Positions 10,062 to 20,838 of a stretch of 64,000 nt of DNA are shown one piece after another. The notes below the pieces were generated by a model that was not told the origin of the DNA, made no database searches, and was given only the letters and a program-made list of their open reading frames with translations. Each line of letters starts with the position of its first letter. Within the stretch, counting starts at the first letter, position 1. Origin of the DNA: Scleroderma bovista (lineage: Eukaryota > Basidiomycota > Agaricomycetes > Boletales > Sclerodermataceae); the NCBI GenBank assembly GCA_037178675.1, contig JAYMGJ010000032.1, positions 1 through 64,000 on the forward strand. The letters are read 5' to 3'. The position numbers were made by a program, and so were the translations under genes.

Positions 10062-11076
10062 GCTATTAGGAAGAAGAACCCTCTCTTGTTCTTTTCCAGA
10101 AGAGAGCTCGTCAAGGGAGCCCATGGTTGCGCTTCAGCGGCGCTAGAACACATGCACTATACCTTAGTGTATGCTGACCCCCCAAAAGACCTCTGGACCC
10201 CTGGTACCCTTCTTGTGGCTGTTTTGTCTCGGATCAATCCCCCTATTAATCTCAGATCTTCCCCATTGTTGTCCCATCAAATTCCTGATGGTACACAGCC
10301 CCCCATCAAACTTCTTAGGCTGTGCATCAATGACTCCTTCTGCTGTGCAGTGACTCATCCCTTGCTTACTGATGCTCTCTTGTCATCAGTATTACTCTAT
10401 CCCTTTCGCATTTTTGGTATATTACTCAGCTGATGACTCACTCCCTTACCAATCAATCTTGTCATGCAGCTTACTCATTCCTGCTTATCCCTTGCTTACT
10501 GATTGCTTACAAACCCCTTAAAAAGCTCTTACCAATCCCTTACCAATCCTTGACAAATTCTGCTTACTCCCTTCTCTTTTTGTACTTTAATGCTGTGCCC
10601 CCCCATGTATTTAAACCCCTGGGCTCAGCCCAGTGAAAAAGAGACCCAATTGCACGAAATTATCCTTCTTTCAGACTCTCTCAGTCAGTATCCCCTCAGC
10701 TCTTTGAGTCTTGTAGGCTTCAGTGAAGGTCTAAAGGCTCTGATATCTCAAGTTTATTCAATCCATTCAAATCCAAGTATTTCCCTAGGCTCAAGCGGAG
10801 TCTAGCCAGTCAATCCTTCATCTCTCATTGCTTCTGGATGTCAGGAGCCCCCTTGTCCCCTTGCTGCACCAATCTCTAGGTGTAGTATCGCTGTTTCAGT
10901 CTCAGTCAACCCAATCCCTGCTTTGACACTTCCTAGGCTTTAGGAAGAGTCCAGACCCCTATCCCCTTCATCTTCTATTGCTCCTGTACCCCAGGAGTAT
11001 CCTGCATCATCATCTGCATCACCCTGTTGGTGTAGATCCCCTTCCCCGCTCCTCAGCACATCCTCTCTGGACACCG
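10062..11076. other. Gene-free; possible LTR-like sequence
   Basis: No gene is supported. The interval is C/T-rich, has a TATTTAAA box near 10607 followed by LTR-like leader sequence, and short repeated words such as CTTACCAATC around 10440-10550. It reads into the host side of the solo LTR at 11082 and resumes at 22498 (GTAAACCACCACTCGCAC onward to about 22590). It could itself be an older solo LTR, but I found no matching target duplication. Confidence 0.35.
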
Positions 11077-11081
11077 CGGAG

Positions 11082-11246
11082 TGTAATGATCTAACTTTTT
11101 ATCTTATCTAATCTGTGATTAGATGACATCTTATCTTATTGTAGCATAGTACTTATCTACTGCATCTTATCTGTAGGTCTGTCTAGACTACAGCCTCGTG
11201 CTGTACATGCTGTATCCCTTGATGTCATTTAGCCTTACCACAGGAT
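11082..11246 (+). mobile_element. Solo LTR, left part (split by Copia element 1)
   Basis: It begins TGTAATGATCTAAC and is preceded by CGGAG (11077-11081). The Copia element at 11247 interrupts it. The remainder is 22286-22497, which ends GGTTGTCTCA and is followed by CGGAG (22498-22502). Removing the Copia insertion and one AGGAT copy gives a 377-bp TG...CA sequence with a perfect 5-bp target duplication. The LTR family is undetermined. Confidence 0.8.
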
Positions 11247-11542
11247 TGTTGAAGTTGCACGTGCACCCGGCATAAACTGTTGATGAAGTGCGCACAAGAC
11301 TGTGACCCATATTAGTGTAGACTTAGTAATAGTCCTCTTTAGAGTAGATGTTACATGTTACATGTCACATGTCACGTGTCACAGACATGTGTCACACTAT
11401 TTGTTGTATATAAACAGCATTCATCGCTTATATAATATAACAGCTCTTAACCAGCTACCGCTACCATCTCTGGTTGTGCACTCCACCCAAACAGGTGAGT
11501 TGGAGTAGCAGTTCCTCTATGTATATAGGTATTGCTTCAACA
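11247..11542 (+). repeat. 5' LTR of Copia element 1
   Basis: 296 bp with a TATATAAA box at 11407-11414. Short repeats of ACATGTCAC around 11350-11395 differ between the two LTRs and account for part of their length difference. Confidence 0.95.
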
Positions 11543-11554
11543 GGTTATGAGCCC
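11543..11554 (+). promoter_or_regulatory. Primer-binding site, initiator-tRNA-Met anticodon-arm type
   Basis: GGTTATGAGCCC directly follows the 5' LTR. Its complement, GGGCTCATAACC, reads as a tRNA-Met anticodon stem-loop with CAT anticodon, matching the half-tRNA priming known for Drosophila copia. The same 12-mer follows the 5' LTR of Copia element 2 (31210-31221). Confidence 0.75.
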
Positions 11555-11925
11555 TGTGAGCGCACTGTGTGCAGCAATGCACCAGACAGCGCTCCAGCTC
11601 CCTGAGCGTCGCTTTAACTAGCTTGACGCTGTGGACCACAGTGAGCTCCTAGCTGAGCCCCTGCACAGCCACAAGGTGAAGTCGGTCGACAACTTGCACC
11701 AAACAGTGAGCTCCTAGTCGAGCACCTGTATTGCCACAGGCAAAGTTCGTCGATGACTTGCACCAACCATGGTGAACATCGTCGACAACTTGCGCTGGCA
11801 TGACCTAGTCATGAGTTAGCTGTTGACAGAAGTGCTTTCACTAGCACTCAGGTGTTTCTTCTTTTCTTGCTTGTCCATTGTCACATTCACTTGCTGACTC
11901 TGTTGACTCCCAACAGAATATCACC

Positions 11926-14900
11926 ATGTCCAGCACTCTTGACAAGATGGTTCCCGTGTTCACTGGCTCCAACTGGCAGCAGTGGCACACTTCTATGCAG
12001 GCCTACCTCTGGGCACAAGGCCAATGGTACGGTTATTTGACAACGCAACCTGCTGCGGGTCACGATGACCGAAAGGAGTGGGATGACAACACTGAGAGAG
12101 CACTTGGTAACATCACCTTGCGCCTCGCCCCCTCGATCCAGGTTGGGGTCTCGAACCTCGACAACGTTAAGGACATCTGGGACCATCTCAAGAAGAACTT
12201 CGGCACCCCCAGTATTGGCTCTGCCTATGCTGAGCTTAGCAAGCTCCTGTCGACTACCATCCCCACTGGCTCCCATCCCGCTCTGGCCATTACCAAAGTG
12301 CTTAGCCACTTCGCGTACCTCAAAGATGCTGGCTTCGAATTCCCTGCCCCCATGCAGGCAATGATTATTCTTTGCAAGCTCCCTCCCACCATGGAGGTCG
12401 TAGCTCAGATACTCAGCCAAACGTCGCTGGACGAGATCAAGAATTTGAAGCCCAATGGGATCGTCAAGGCCGCCACACTCTCATTCGAGCAGAAAGGCAC
12501 CTCTTCCTGTGCTGGTGGTAAGGGCCCCCAGGCAAACAAGCTTAGTGCTGTGAAGCACAAGCCGGCTGACCCCAAGTTCACCCAGCAGCAGCAGCAGCAA
12601 GGTGGGTCCAATGGCGGTGCGAGCGGAAATGCTCCTGCCCAAGGACAGGGAGGCTGCACTCAATGTGGCGGCAAGAAGGCTCACGCTCGCCATGAGAATG
12701 CCCAACAGGCCGCCTTCGCTACATACGTCCACTACGATGGACCAGAGCCCACCGTTGACCCCCGCGCCTTGGCTCACACTCCCGGTGCTGTCCACTACGG
12801 CCCCCCCACATTCGATAATACCATTTGGGCCTTCGACTTGGCACACCGTCTGGGGGTAGAGCCCTCCTGCCAAACCATCCACACCCTCGACCAAGTTGTG
12901 TCGATGGCGAGTGCGAACCTGGACCAGCCCGAGGCCGGTCCCTCCTCGTTGAAGCGCCCTCGTCTTGAGGAGCGCATCACCATGTATGAGGAGGATGCCA
13001 TCTGCCTGGGGGATGAAGAGCCCTTCGCTCACAAACTGTTTGCTGATGACGAGTTCGACAAGATCGATGTGATGGTCCTTGACCGCTACAACGCGACATC
13101 GATGGCGATGGGCACGGATGCCAGCCTTTTCAGGCAAGTACCTTCTGCACACGTGCTGACCGACACTGACATGCTCCCTTTACATGTGCGCTTTACGCCA
13201 TCACTGTATATAGCGAGTAGTAACTACAATTTGTCATGTCATGTCTCCTCGAGTAAAGCATATATTTGTTTGTGTTCTCATGAAATGAGTGATGCATGCT
13301 GTACTAAGTGTAAGGGAAAAATGATCGATGATAGTGAACTATCTGGTGCCTTCTGGCTCCTAGATTCTGGTGCATCACGCCACTTCACTGGTGACATAGG
13401 CGATTTCACCTCCTATAATGCGCTAAAGCGAGCGCACTACGCCAAAATGGCAAATGGTGTAGCACTGATTGCTGGCATTGGCACGGTATTACTCTGGTGC
13501 CTAGACCACAACTCTGGGGATGAGAAAGTTATTACACTCACCCAAGTGCTCCATATGCCAGGCGCTACTGCATGCCTTATTTCTATGGGCGAGATGCTCC
13601 AGTGTAACTACAAAGTCACTGGTGATAAGCGAGGCATTAGCCTCACCTATAAAGCTGAACGCCTATGTTTTGGGCCAGACCCAGAAGACAATCACAACAT
13701 CATTTTTGGGATTAGATCTATCCCAATAATTAGATCTAACTATATCGCCTCCGTGAGCAAAGTCGATTACGACATTATGCACCGGAGATTCGGGCACCCC
13801 TCAAAGGAAGTACTCCAACGCACGCAAAAACATACGCAGCGCTTCCTGGAGATCCACTTTCCAACCGAGGATTGTGTCTGCCCTGGATGTGCTCTTGGCA
13901 AGATGCCCAATTGAGCTTTCCCAGAGAACGAAAGACATGCTTCTAAGCCCTTCGAGCTGGTGCACTCTGATCTAAAATCCTTCCCAGTTATGTCGTACCG
14001 GAAGTTTAAACATGTTATCACCTTCTACGACGACTATACCTCTCACGCCTGGACTATGCCTCTTCGCTCCAAAGCTGCAGTGATTACGGCTGCCAAAGAT
14101 TTCCTCGAAATGGTGCGCGTCCAACACGATATGCACGTTGTTGGATGGATGTCCGATGCTGGCAGAGAATATAAATCTGATCTGTTTGATTGAGCACTCC
14201 TTGAGAAAGGAATTAAAATATATCAAAGTGCTCCAAGAACTCCCATGCAAAATGGCCGCGCCGAGCATTTAGGGCGCACTCTCATGGATAAAGCTGAGTC
14301 TATGTGGCATCAAGCCTGCATTCCTGACTCCTGGTGGGAATTTGCGTTCGCTCACGCAACCCACATTTACAACTGTACTCCAGTAGCTCGCCTGTGATGG
14401 TGCACCCCCCATGAAATGCTTAAGGGGGAGATGCCTAACATTGACCACCTACGTGTGTTTGGCTGTGGAGCATTTGTATACCTCCCAGCAACGGCTCAAG
14501 CAAATAAGATGGCTCCCAAGTTGGAGCTAATGACTTATGTCGGTGTTGCCCCTGGCAATGAGCACAACTTTTTGTTTATGCGCTCCACCAATGCAGTGTT
14601 CACCACTGCTCACGCCGTCTTTGACGAGTGTCACTTCCCTCACTGCCCCAAAAACAGGCGCGAACCTCTCGAGAACCCTTTCAGAAGGGCAAATCCAAAA
14701 CCAGCCACTGATCGACCAGGAAATTCCCCTGATGATACCAACAGTGATGATGATGTGGAACACGACCATGGCTACCCACATCCCCAAGCGCAGGATGACG
14801 ATCCAAAGCGCGAGGAACCCGAGGCTCCTGAGGAAGAGCCTAATCAAATAAATCCTCCCTGTACACCATCTCCAGTGCCTCCTCCGGCACCGAGAACGCC

Positions 14901-15735
14901 TTCACCGGCGAGAAATCCGCCCCCTCTGACACCGCAGCGCCCTGGCCGAGCTGAACACCACAAAAATGTGCAGTGACCCCCTGCAGTGAATATCCCTGCC
15001 CGCCCCCAACGTGAACGTAGAGCGCCATTGCGCCCCAGTAACATGTATGGTGAGTGGCGACATCCCGTTGAGCAACTCCGGGATATCGAAAGTGCCTCTT
15101 GATGGCGAGAAACAGTGGGTGAGGCCCCTAGGCCCCCACAACCAGACACACCAGACCATATCCCTGGTTGTTTCCCCAACACCTCTGCAACACCCAGTGA
15201 GGAAGATGTGCAAAAGATGTGCGAGGAAGGGGGAGCAAACCTAGTCCGATACCTGATGGGCAAAGCCCTCAAAACCCGCAAGCCTCAATATGAGAGCGTC
15301 CGCAATTGGTCCTACAAGGACATTGCTCGCTTACCCCAAGCTGAGCAGAAACTCTGGTGACTTGCTTGCCAAGAAGAGCTCGATGTGCTGCGAAAGCACA
15401 AGGTCTTTGAGCTAGTTGACCGTCCCTGAGACCGGAAGGTCATTAAGAACCGATGGGTCTTCAATGTCAAGTCGGATGGCCGCAAGAAAGCCCGCTTAGT
15501 AGCAAAAGGCTTCTCCCAGGTCAAGGGATTAGATTTCAACCAGGTCTTCTCACCAGTCGTGCACTTTGAAACAGTGCGCCTCATGCTTGCGCTTGCTGCA
15601 CTTGAAAACTGGTATATCACTGGACTTGACGTCCGGAGCGCCTACTTGTATGGCAAGCTCGACAAAGAGATCTATATGGAACAACCCGAAGGGTTTGCAG
15701 TTCCTGGGCAAGAGCACAAAGTGCTCCGTCTATGC
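11926..15735 (+). pseudogene. Copia element 1 gag-pol, first part, with seven in-frame TGA codons
   Basis: Start chosen at ACCATGTCC (11926). Order: UBN2-type Gag (TGSNWQQWHTSMQAYLW), a degenerate zinc knuckle (CTQCGGKKAH, last Cys lost), aspartic protease (LLDSGASRHF), GAG-pre-integrase (DIMHRRFGHPS and CPGCALGK), integrase (HSDL, MSDAGREY, QNGRAEHLGRT), a Pro-rich linker, and RT fingers (KARLVAKGFSQVKGLDF, EIYMEQPEGFAVPGQ). TGA codons stand at 13912, 14191, 14395, 14974, 15100, 15358 and 15427, all in one frame. Several sit where Arg is expected, for example after PN before AFPE. The frame resumes near 20839 after the DIRS-like insert. It would encode the replication polyprotein if intact. 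Confidence 0.9.
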
Positions 15736-16022
15736 GCTTCAAGCTTCAGACTTTGAAGGTGACGCTTGGTTGGTGGTAGTAGACTGTGCGACAAACGGTA
15801 TGATTGCCAATGACGAAGTGTATACAAAACAGTGCTGTGTACATGGGTGTGAACTACTTTGGTACATGGGCGAAAAACCGAAGGTTTTTCCGGCTCGAAA
15901 CTGGACCCGAACCTGTTGGGAAGAGCGCGCTGTGATCCCATACAAAGTAGGAGTGAGCGACGCTTCACAGTGAGCTTGAAAACCCCGATAGTAGGAGCGC
16001 AAACTCACCCTGGACAAATGGC

Positions 16023-17867
16023 TTATCTCACAGGTGGGAGAATGTACTGCCGCAGATTGTTCAAGGTGTCCGGTTGGCTTTGGAGGAAAGGCGCTAAAAC
16101 GAGTGCATGGTGTCTGAGGTATAATGTGAAAGATTCACTGGACCACCGCCCCATTGTCTTGACAACATCAAAAGGTACTCCTTTCAGTAGGTAGAATAAT
16201 GTTCCTCCTATGCGCAGACTGTGACCCTTTAAATCCGGCAAGTTCGGATGAGCTTTGGTGATGGAATCTATACGCTTGATTACCTCTTTTTTTGAGAGTG
16301 GGTGCAGCCCGCCGGTGGGGTGTCTCCATGCAAATAAGTGAGATTCAATGTTGCCGACATTGATTCGTGTGTGATTGTCTAGTGCCGTCCTCGGGTCCGA
16401 CGGCGATGGTAAGATGTGTGGTGCACAGTGGACATCTTCCCCTGTGGGCGAAGTTTTGGTCATTGGAATGGAGAATTTGATGACGGGAAGGTTTTGGTGG
16501 TTCTGCGTGAAAAAGAGACTGGCTCTAGTAATATGTTTCGTTGGGTTGAACTTTGATATAGCTGGCACTGTGAATTCTCCCAGTCGCGCTATGCAAAAAA
16601 ACGAGCACACTATGCATGCGAAGATCGCTGCGTCCCATGGGTTGTCATGGTCCATGAGGGAATGAAAGATCTCTAGTATCTCCAATGTGAACGGCGCTCG
16701 TTTCGAGCGTTTGGAGGCAGCAGGTGCCAGTCTGGTTGCCCCTTCTAGAAGCGCTTTGTACTCTGGCTCGTTTACTCGCCACTCCAAGCCGTGCAGTAGA
16801 TGCCATGCACGCACAGCCGCAGCATAGTTGGAGATTGAGGAACCCGAGTAAGCACCTGCACAACTTGACAGGAAAGCCACGAAAACATGAGAGGAAACCG
16901 GTGCACAGTGATGTTCCAGGATGCCATGGACATCACAATATACGTGAAAAATGAGGAGACCAGTACCGTAGAGTTCTTTGGTTGATTCCGACCACGAGGC
17001 CCCTATGACCCGCACTATGCGGTCAATCTCTTCATCTGACAAGGGTTGATTGGGGTCCGATACCATTGAGCGTGGGGAAGTGTCCGATGGGCGCCAGCTC
17101 AGTAGTCGCTGACGGGCAAGACAGTGTGGTCGGAGGGGAGAGGTGATTGGGGTGAGGTCAGGTTTGTATGGATGAGGTTTCGCCTGTCGGGGGTTACTAT
17201 CAGGCAAGGGATGGTTGAAACATTGCCTAGGTGCTTCAGTCTTCGGCAAGTGCTTCTCTGATGATGCGGTCGTCTCGGAATTGACTGAAGAGGGTGTGTT
17301 CGTCGACTTTTTGTTTGCGCCTAGTGCGGTCAATGAGTTTAGCGGCGGGAATGGAGTATCGGCCCTCTTCAAGGGCTCTGATTTCTGCCGGTGCAGGGGG
17401 TGCTGTGCAATCAATAAGGAATCCTTGAAGATGGTGAGGGATGGCAACAGGAGGGAGGAGGAGTTCCCAAGGGGGGTATATTCCTCAAGATGGGCCGTCC
17501 GCTGGGTTGTGCTCACTGGGGACAAAAACTGCATGGGCAGAGATGAGATTGGAGGAGCGTTCGACCAGGAAGGAATGGATGCGCTTGAACACGTCATTGA
17601 CGAGTTTGTTCCGGTGTCTGCCCACTTTCCAACTTTCAATGACGCTGGTGTTGTTGCCGTAGACAGTGATGTGTTGTGAGCTGTTAATGCTGCTAGAGAG
17701 GGCACGAAGCAGGAGCTCGAATCCCACTGCTTCTGCCCACGCGATGTCTCTTTTGCCATTGAGCATTTGCCAACCTGGGAAGAGTCGCCAGGCTCTCCAT
17801 TGCTTCCCAACAACGATTCCAATACCGATGCTAGAGCTAGCATCTGAGAAAGCTTGATGGTCCACAC
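16023..17867 (-). CDS. DIRS-like tyrosine recombinase
   Basis: The recombinase proper starts well inside the ORF, around MVSDPNQPLSDEEIDRIV (near 17060); the earlier part overlaps RT-RNase H. A core-binding domain (SWSESTKELYGTGLLIFHVY, SISNYAAAVRAWH) precedes the catalytic domain. Visible catalytic residues are Arg in CIARLGEF, the His-x-x-Arg of GHSLRIGG, and the Trp/Tyr region MGRWSSESFTLYLRH with the nucleophile Tyr. It ends in TAA at 16023-16025. It replaces an integrase by joining a circular DNA copy into the target by site-specific recombination. It appears intact. Confidence 0.9.
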   Translation of the reverse strand: MWTIKLSQMLALASVLESLLGSNGEPGDSSQVGKCSMAKETSRGQKQWDSSSCFVPSLAALTAHNTSLSTATTPASLKVGKWADTGTNSSMTCSSASIPSWSNAPPISSLPMQFLSPVSTTQRTAHLEEYTPLGNSSSLLLPSLTIFKDSLLIAQHPLHRQKSEPLKRADTPFPPLNSLTALGANKKSTNTPSSVNSETTASSEKHLPKTEAPRQCFNHPLPDSNPRQAKPHPYKPDLTPITSPLRPHCLARQRLLSWRPSDTSPRSMVSDPNQPLSDEEIDRIVRVIGASWSESTKELYGTGLLIFHVYCDVHGILEHHCAPVSSHVFVAFLSSCAGAYSGSSISNYAAAVRAWHLLHGLEWRVNEPEYKALLEGATRLAPAASKRSKRAPFTLEILEIFHSLMDHDNPWDAAIFACIVCSFFCIARLGEFTVPAISKFNPTKHITRASLFFTQNHQNLPVIKFSIPMTKTSPTGEDVHCAPHILPSPSDPRTALDNHTRINVGNIESHLFAWRHPTGGLHPLSKKEVIKRIDSITKAHPNLPDLKGHSLRIGGTLFYLLKGVPFDVVKTMGRWSSESFTLYLRHHALVLAPFLQSQPDTLNNLRQYILPPVR

Positions 17868-19479
17868 AGGGAGGTGGGGGGGAAATGTTGCGGATGGCCG
17901 CCCCGTTTTTTATTGTGCAGTGCCACCACGTGAGTTCCTCGTGTATGGCTTTATCCGGTTGGTGTGGCATGAAAGGTTTTCCCGCACACACCGCTAGCAT
18001 GCGTTCTGGGCCTGTAAGATAGGCCCTGCCTGCTGGTATGAGTGAGGCTGTGTGCAGTAGTTTACCATATAGCTTCTGTACGTCTTCCAGGCAGTGTGCT
18101 GGGCGAGATTGCCAATCCTCAATCAATCTGAGGTATTTGGTCGCTTTCTCGGGGCTGAGCTTAACCGTCCGCTCCTGCAGATTCCATATGAATCCGATGT
18201 AAGTTGTGGTTGGGCCAAATGGCTGATCTTTTGACACTCCCCATGGTATGCCTAGGGTAGCTGAGATACTGTCGATATCTGCCACGTTGTATGTGAAGGT
18301 CGCATCGTGTTCAGAGTGGGGGGATATGCATGACCAGTCTTGTATGGGTGATGAGCAGTCTTCATTAAATTCCTCTGAGTTGCCATCAGCGGCTGTGTGG
18401 CCTTCATACCATATGCGGCCACCCTTCCGCTGTGTCCCTACTGTAGATATTTGTGGGTGCCAACCCCTGCGAGCTTTGTTGTAGTCCACGATGTGTTCGC
18501 GTTTTACTTGGAAGAAAATGTGATCGTCGACCCACTTGTCAAGTGGGCCTATGCCGTGGTGTCGGAAAATTTCCGCGGCTGCGTCTGCTACATGGCCATA
18601 GACGCCTGCCGATGGTGATGCACCAAAAGCCAAGCACGTGTCAATGCACCCCTCTAAGTGTGAAGTGCACACCACTGCTGCAGGCCATTGGGAATGGTGC
18701 AAGGGAACCGTGCAATAGGCTTCTGCAACGTCTCGTGTTGCTGCTTCGGACCCTGGGGGGAGTCTCGCTGCTAGGAGATACACTGTGGAGAATTTTCCCC
18801 ACGTCGTGGGGAAATTATCAGCGTTAAGTGCTGAATTGATTGATGGGGAGGGATTAGCGGGGTTTGGCGTCGATGGGAAAGAAAAGTTCTGTACTAGTCT
18901 GAATTTGCCAGGGCGCCCTGGTTTGGGGATTAAAGAAAGTGGAGAAGATTGGAAAGGTCCTAAGGTATCATATATGAGTGGGAGGGGAAAGGGTCCGATG
19001 TATCTGCCTTTAGTGATCTCTTTCTGTATGGTATTTCTGAACTCGGAGCTGTATGTGTTAATCGATGGTGCATTCATAGGAGTTTGTACGTGCGTGATAT
19101 TAGGGAAGTCTATCTTAAAACCAAATTTAAGTCCGTCAGGTATGGTATTGAAACGATCTATGATACCTGCGTTGCGCAGTTCTGAGGTCCATGTGTCCGG
19201 GTTATACGGGGTTAGCGCTTTGGCTCTTCTGTGCTCGAGGGCAGCTTTGAGCTCTGTGGGATGATGACCCGCAGCCTGAACATAGGTGCACGTGTGAGTG
19301 CTTGTCTGAGCAACCGTCCTTGTGCTGCCATTGGGAGCAGATGCGTTGGCCTGTGGCTTTGCCAACGAGGGTTCTATTGACTCGTTTGGCAAACGTGTCA
19401 TGCTTGAGGTCCCAAGTCTTGTTGGCGTCGCATTCAACGACCGGGACACTGTGCATTTCGCGGCTGAGGCAGACTGCAC
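17485..19479 (-). CDS. DIRS-like reverse transcriptase-RNase H
   Basis: RT motifs in order: GRYIGPFPLPLI, SSPLSLIPKPGRPGKFRLVQ, RDVAEAYCTVPLH, AFGASPSAGVYG, and the active-site box as KWVDDHIFF, then IWNLQERTVKLSPEK and a thumb with KLYGKLLHTASLIPAGRAYL. RNase H follows: HQAFSDASSSIGIGIVV, DIAWAEAVGFELLLRAL and VYGNNTSVIESW. In the last motif the usual catalytic Asp (GDN) reads Asn, which would impair RNase H. It ends in TGA (17485-17487) and overlaps the recombinase ORF by about 380 bp in another frame, the compact layout typical of DIRS elements. Confidence 0.9.
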   Translation of the reverse strand: MQSASAAKCTVSRSLNATPTRLGTSSMTRLPNESIEPSLAKPQANASAPNGSTRTVAQTSTHTCTYVQAAGHHPTELKAALEHRRAKALTPYNPDTWTSELRNAGIIDRFNTIPDGLKFGFKIDFPNITHVQTPMNAPSINTYSSEFRNTIQKEITKGRYIGPFPLPLIYDTLGPFQSSPLSLIPKPGRPGKFRLVQNFSFPSTPNPANPSPSINSALNADNFPTTWGKFSTVYLLAARLPPGSEAATRDVAEAYCTVPLHHSQWPAAVVCTSHLEGCIDTCLAFGASPSAGVYGHVADAAAEIFRHHGIGPLDKWVDDHIFFQVKREHIVDYNKARRGWHPQISTVGTQRKGGRIWYEGHTAADGNSEEFNEDCSSPIQDWSCISPHSEHDATFTYNVADIDSISATLGIPWGVSKDQPFGPTTTYIGFIWNLQERTVKLSPEKATKYLRLIEDWQSRPAHCLEDVQKLYGKLLHTASLIPAGRAYLTGPERMLAVCAGKPFMPHQPDKAIHEELTWWHCTIKNGAAIRNISPPPPCVDHQAFSDASSSIGIGIVVGKQWRAWRLFPGWQMLNGKRDIAWAEAVGFELLLRALSSSINSSQHITVYGNNTSVIESWKVGRHRNKLVNDVFKRIHSFLVERSSNLISAHAVFVPSEHNPADGPS

Positions 19480-19636
19480 ATGCTGGTAAGGGGTCGTTCT
19501 CGTTGTTGGTTTTCTCTCTGGTATGAAAGGACTTCACGCGTTTGTGTGACAATTCTGAGTGATCCGTATTTGGCGAAGCTGGGCGTTTGGAGTAGCTTGA
19601 TTGACGTTGCTGCTGCTGGGTAGCCTTTTGCGTCAT
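19202..19636 (-). CDS. DIRS-like element zinc-knuckle ORF
   Basis: A 144-codon ORF with a basic Ser/Gln-rich start, a Cys-containing middle (ACAVC...CDANKTWDLKHDTF) and a CCHC knuckle CSGCGSSSHRAQSC (CX2CX4HX4C) near its end. It overlaps the RT ORF by about 278 bp in another frame. Related proteins join the knuckle to RT, so a frameshift, programmed or mutational, near 19210-19230 is likely. Confidence 0.7.
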   Translation of the reverse strand: MTQKATQQQQRQSSYSKRPASPNTDHSELSHKRVKSFHTREKTNNENDPLPACAVCLSREMHSVPVVECDANKTWDLKHDTFAKRVNRTLVGKATGQRICSQWQHKDGCSDKHSHVHLCSGCGSSSHRAQSCPRAQKSQSANPV

Positions 19637-19741
19637 CTGGCTCGGACGCTGTTGGGCTGATGCAGCTGCTAGTAGCTTTTCATTCGCCTAAAGTTGGGTT
19701 ATTCCCGTTGTAGGGGGGGGGGGGGGGGCGTGATAGCCATG

Positions 19742-20746
19742 TCATGGTGCCGTGTTATGGATGTCGGTGCCACGTGTGAGATCCACCGTGTAGTGGGTCC
19801 AACCCCAAGGGCATCGCAGCGTGTAGCCAGAACGAGTGCAGTCATGTAAATAAATTGTATGACGGACGTTTGTGAGAAATTCTGCTACTATGAGGGCGAT
19901 CAGGGCCTTTCTGGACGTCTCCTCAGAGTCGTGTCTCCATTCATGTGCTCCGAGCGCCATCCAAAAACCCAAGTGGGATTCTAGTCGTTTTTGGTCCCAC
20001 CCATTCTCTTTCATAGCCTGAAGCATGTGGTGTGTGGCTTCGTCAATTTGGGCCCAAGTGAGGTCTTTATCTTCAACTACTGACTGTTTGGCCCTAGCTG
20101 CTGCCACCGGAATGAACGAGTGCAGCCCGTGGTCGTCTTGAGTGATAGCTAGCGCCTCGTCGTCCATCGAGGGCGAGTATGCTTGCGCATCTGTGAGCCC
20201 TTTGTTCGTGAAGAAGTAGAGTTCGCAGTATTCCCCTTTACGGAGTTTGCGTAGAGCGAGAGGGGAAGGCAGGATGGGCGTAGATGTGGAGATTTGCGTG
20301 TCTGCAAACGGGAGGAACTTGTTGCGGTTCTTCTTCTTCTCTTCTTGGAGAGCCGTTTCTTGTTCCTCTGTTAGAAGCCTCTGTCGCTCCTCCTCTTCGT
20401 GTTGCTGTTGTTCTCTGGCTTGTTGCGCTGCTTGTACGTCTGCTTCTAGCTGGGCGTCCCATTCTTGCCTGTCTAAAACATTTTGGGCCTGCCAGATTGC
20501 TAGTAGCCACTGCGCCGCTTCTTCGTGTGAGATGAGGAAGTCATTCACTAGTGGTTGTCGTGCTGGAAGAAAACGGTCTAGTCCGTAGTCCGGTGGGGGA
20601 GCTTCGTGAGGATTCTGGGCGATGTTGGGCATATCATCCAGGGTCACGCTGAGAAAAACGAATGTGAAAAAACACAAGGAAGGTGGTTGCGCGAGTACTA
20701 CTAGCGGTACTACGGACTGATTACTGGTGGAGAGAGCGGAAGACAA
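19742..20746 (-). CDS. DIRS-like element Gag-type protein
   Basis: An ORF of up to 334 codons; the likelier start is the internal Met at residue 39 (DDMPNIAQNPHEAPP). It contains a long Gln/Glu/Arg-rich coiled coil (about residues 105-145, EEEERQRLLTEEQETALQEE), then a conserved-looking block KLRKGEYCELYFFTNKGLT and a C-terminal region ending in a TGA at 19742. It is the first ORF of the element and is presumed to package its RNA. A run of about 17 C residues (minus strand) follows the stop, before the next ORF. Confidence 0.75.
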   Translation of the reverse strand: MSSALSTSNQSVVPLVVLAQPPSLCFFTFVFLSVTLDDMPNIAQNPHEAPPPDYGLDRFLPARQPLVNDFLISHEEAAQWLLAIWQAQNVLDRQEWDAQLEADVQAAQQAREQQQHEEEERQRLLTEEQETALQEEKKKNRNKFLPFADTQISTSTPILPSPLALRKLRKGEYCELYFFTNKGLTDAQAYSPSMDDEALAITQDDHGLHSFIPVAAARAKQSVVEDKDLTWAQIDEATHHMLQAMKENGWDQKRLESHLGFWMALGAHEWRHDSEETSRKALIALIVAEFLTNVRHTIYLHDCTRSGYTLRCPWGWTHYTVDLTRGTDIHNTAP

Positions 20747-20838
20747 GGAGAAGATAACTCCGCTTCCGCCTCTCCCGCATAGACTAAATCCTACATCACT
20801 CTCGTGCCTTGTCTTACGTAGGCCACCACCTCTGGCGT

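Larger units (their letters stand above)
15736..20838 (-). mobile_element. DIRS-like tyrosine-recombinase retrotransposon nested in Copia element 1 (boundaries about 10 bp uncertain)
   Basis: About 5.1 kb in antisense to its host. Order on the minus strand: Gag-like ORF, zinc-knuckle ORF, RT-RNase H, tyrosine recombinase. No integrase or aspartic protease is present, and I saw no target duplication, as expected for recombinase-based integration. The host RT reading frame resumes across it. Terminal repeats typical of DIRS elements were not resolved. No methyltransferase domain was recognised. Its frames lack the premature TGA codons of its host, so it is the youngest layer of the nest. Confidence 0.9.

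Noticed and set aside
11926..15735. Neurospora-type RIP of the Copia element
   Set aside because: Classical RIP (CpA to TpA) should create many TAA and TAG stops; all seven stops here are TGA.
16023..17867. Crypton (tyrosine-recombinase DNA transposon)
   Set aside because: The recombinase overlaps an RT-RNase H ORF on the same strand and is preceded by Gag-type ORFs, so it is a DIRS-like retroelement.
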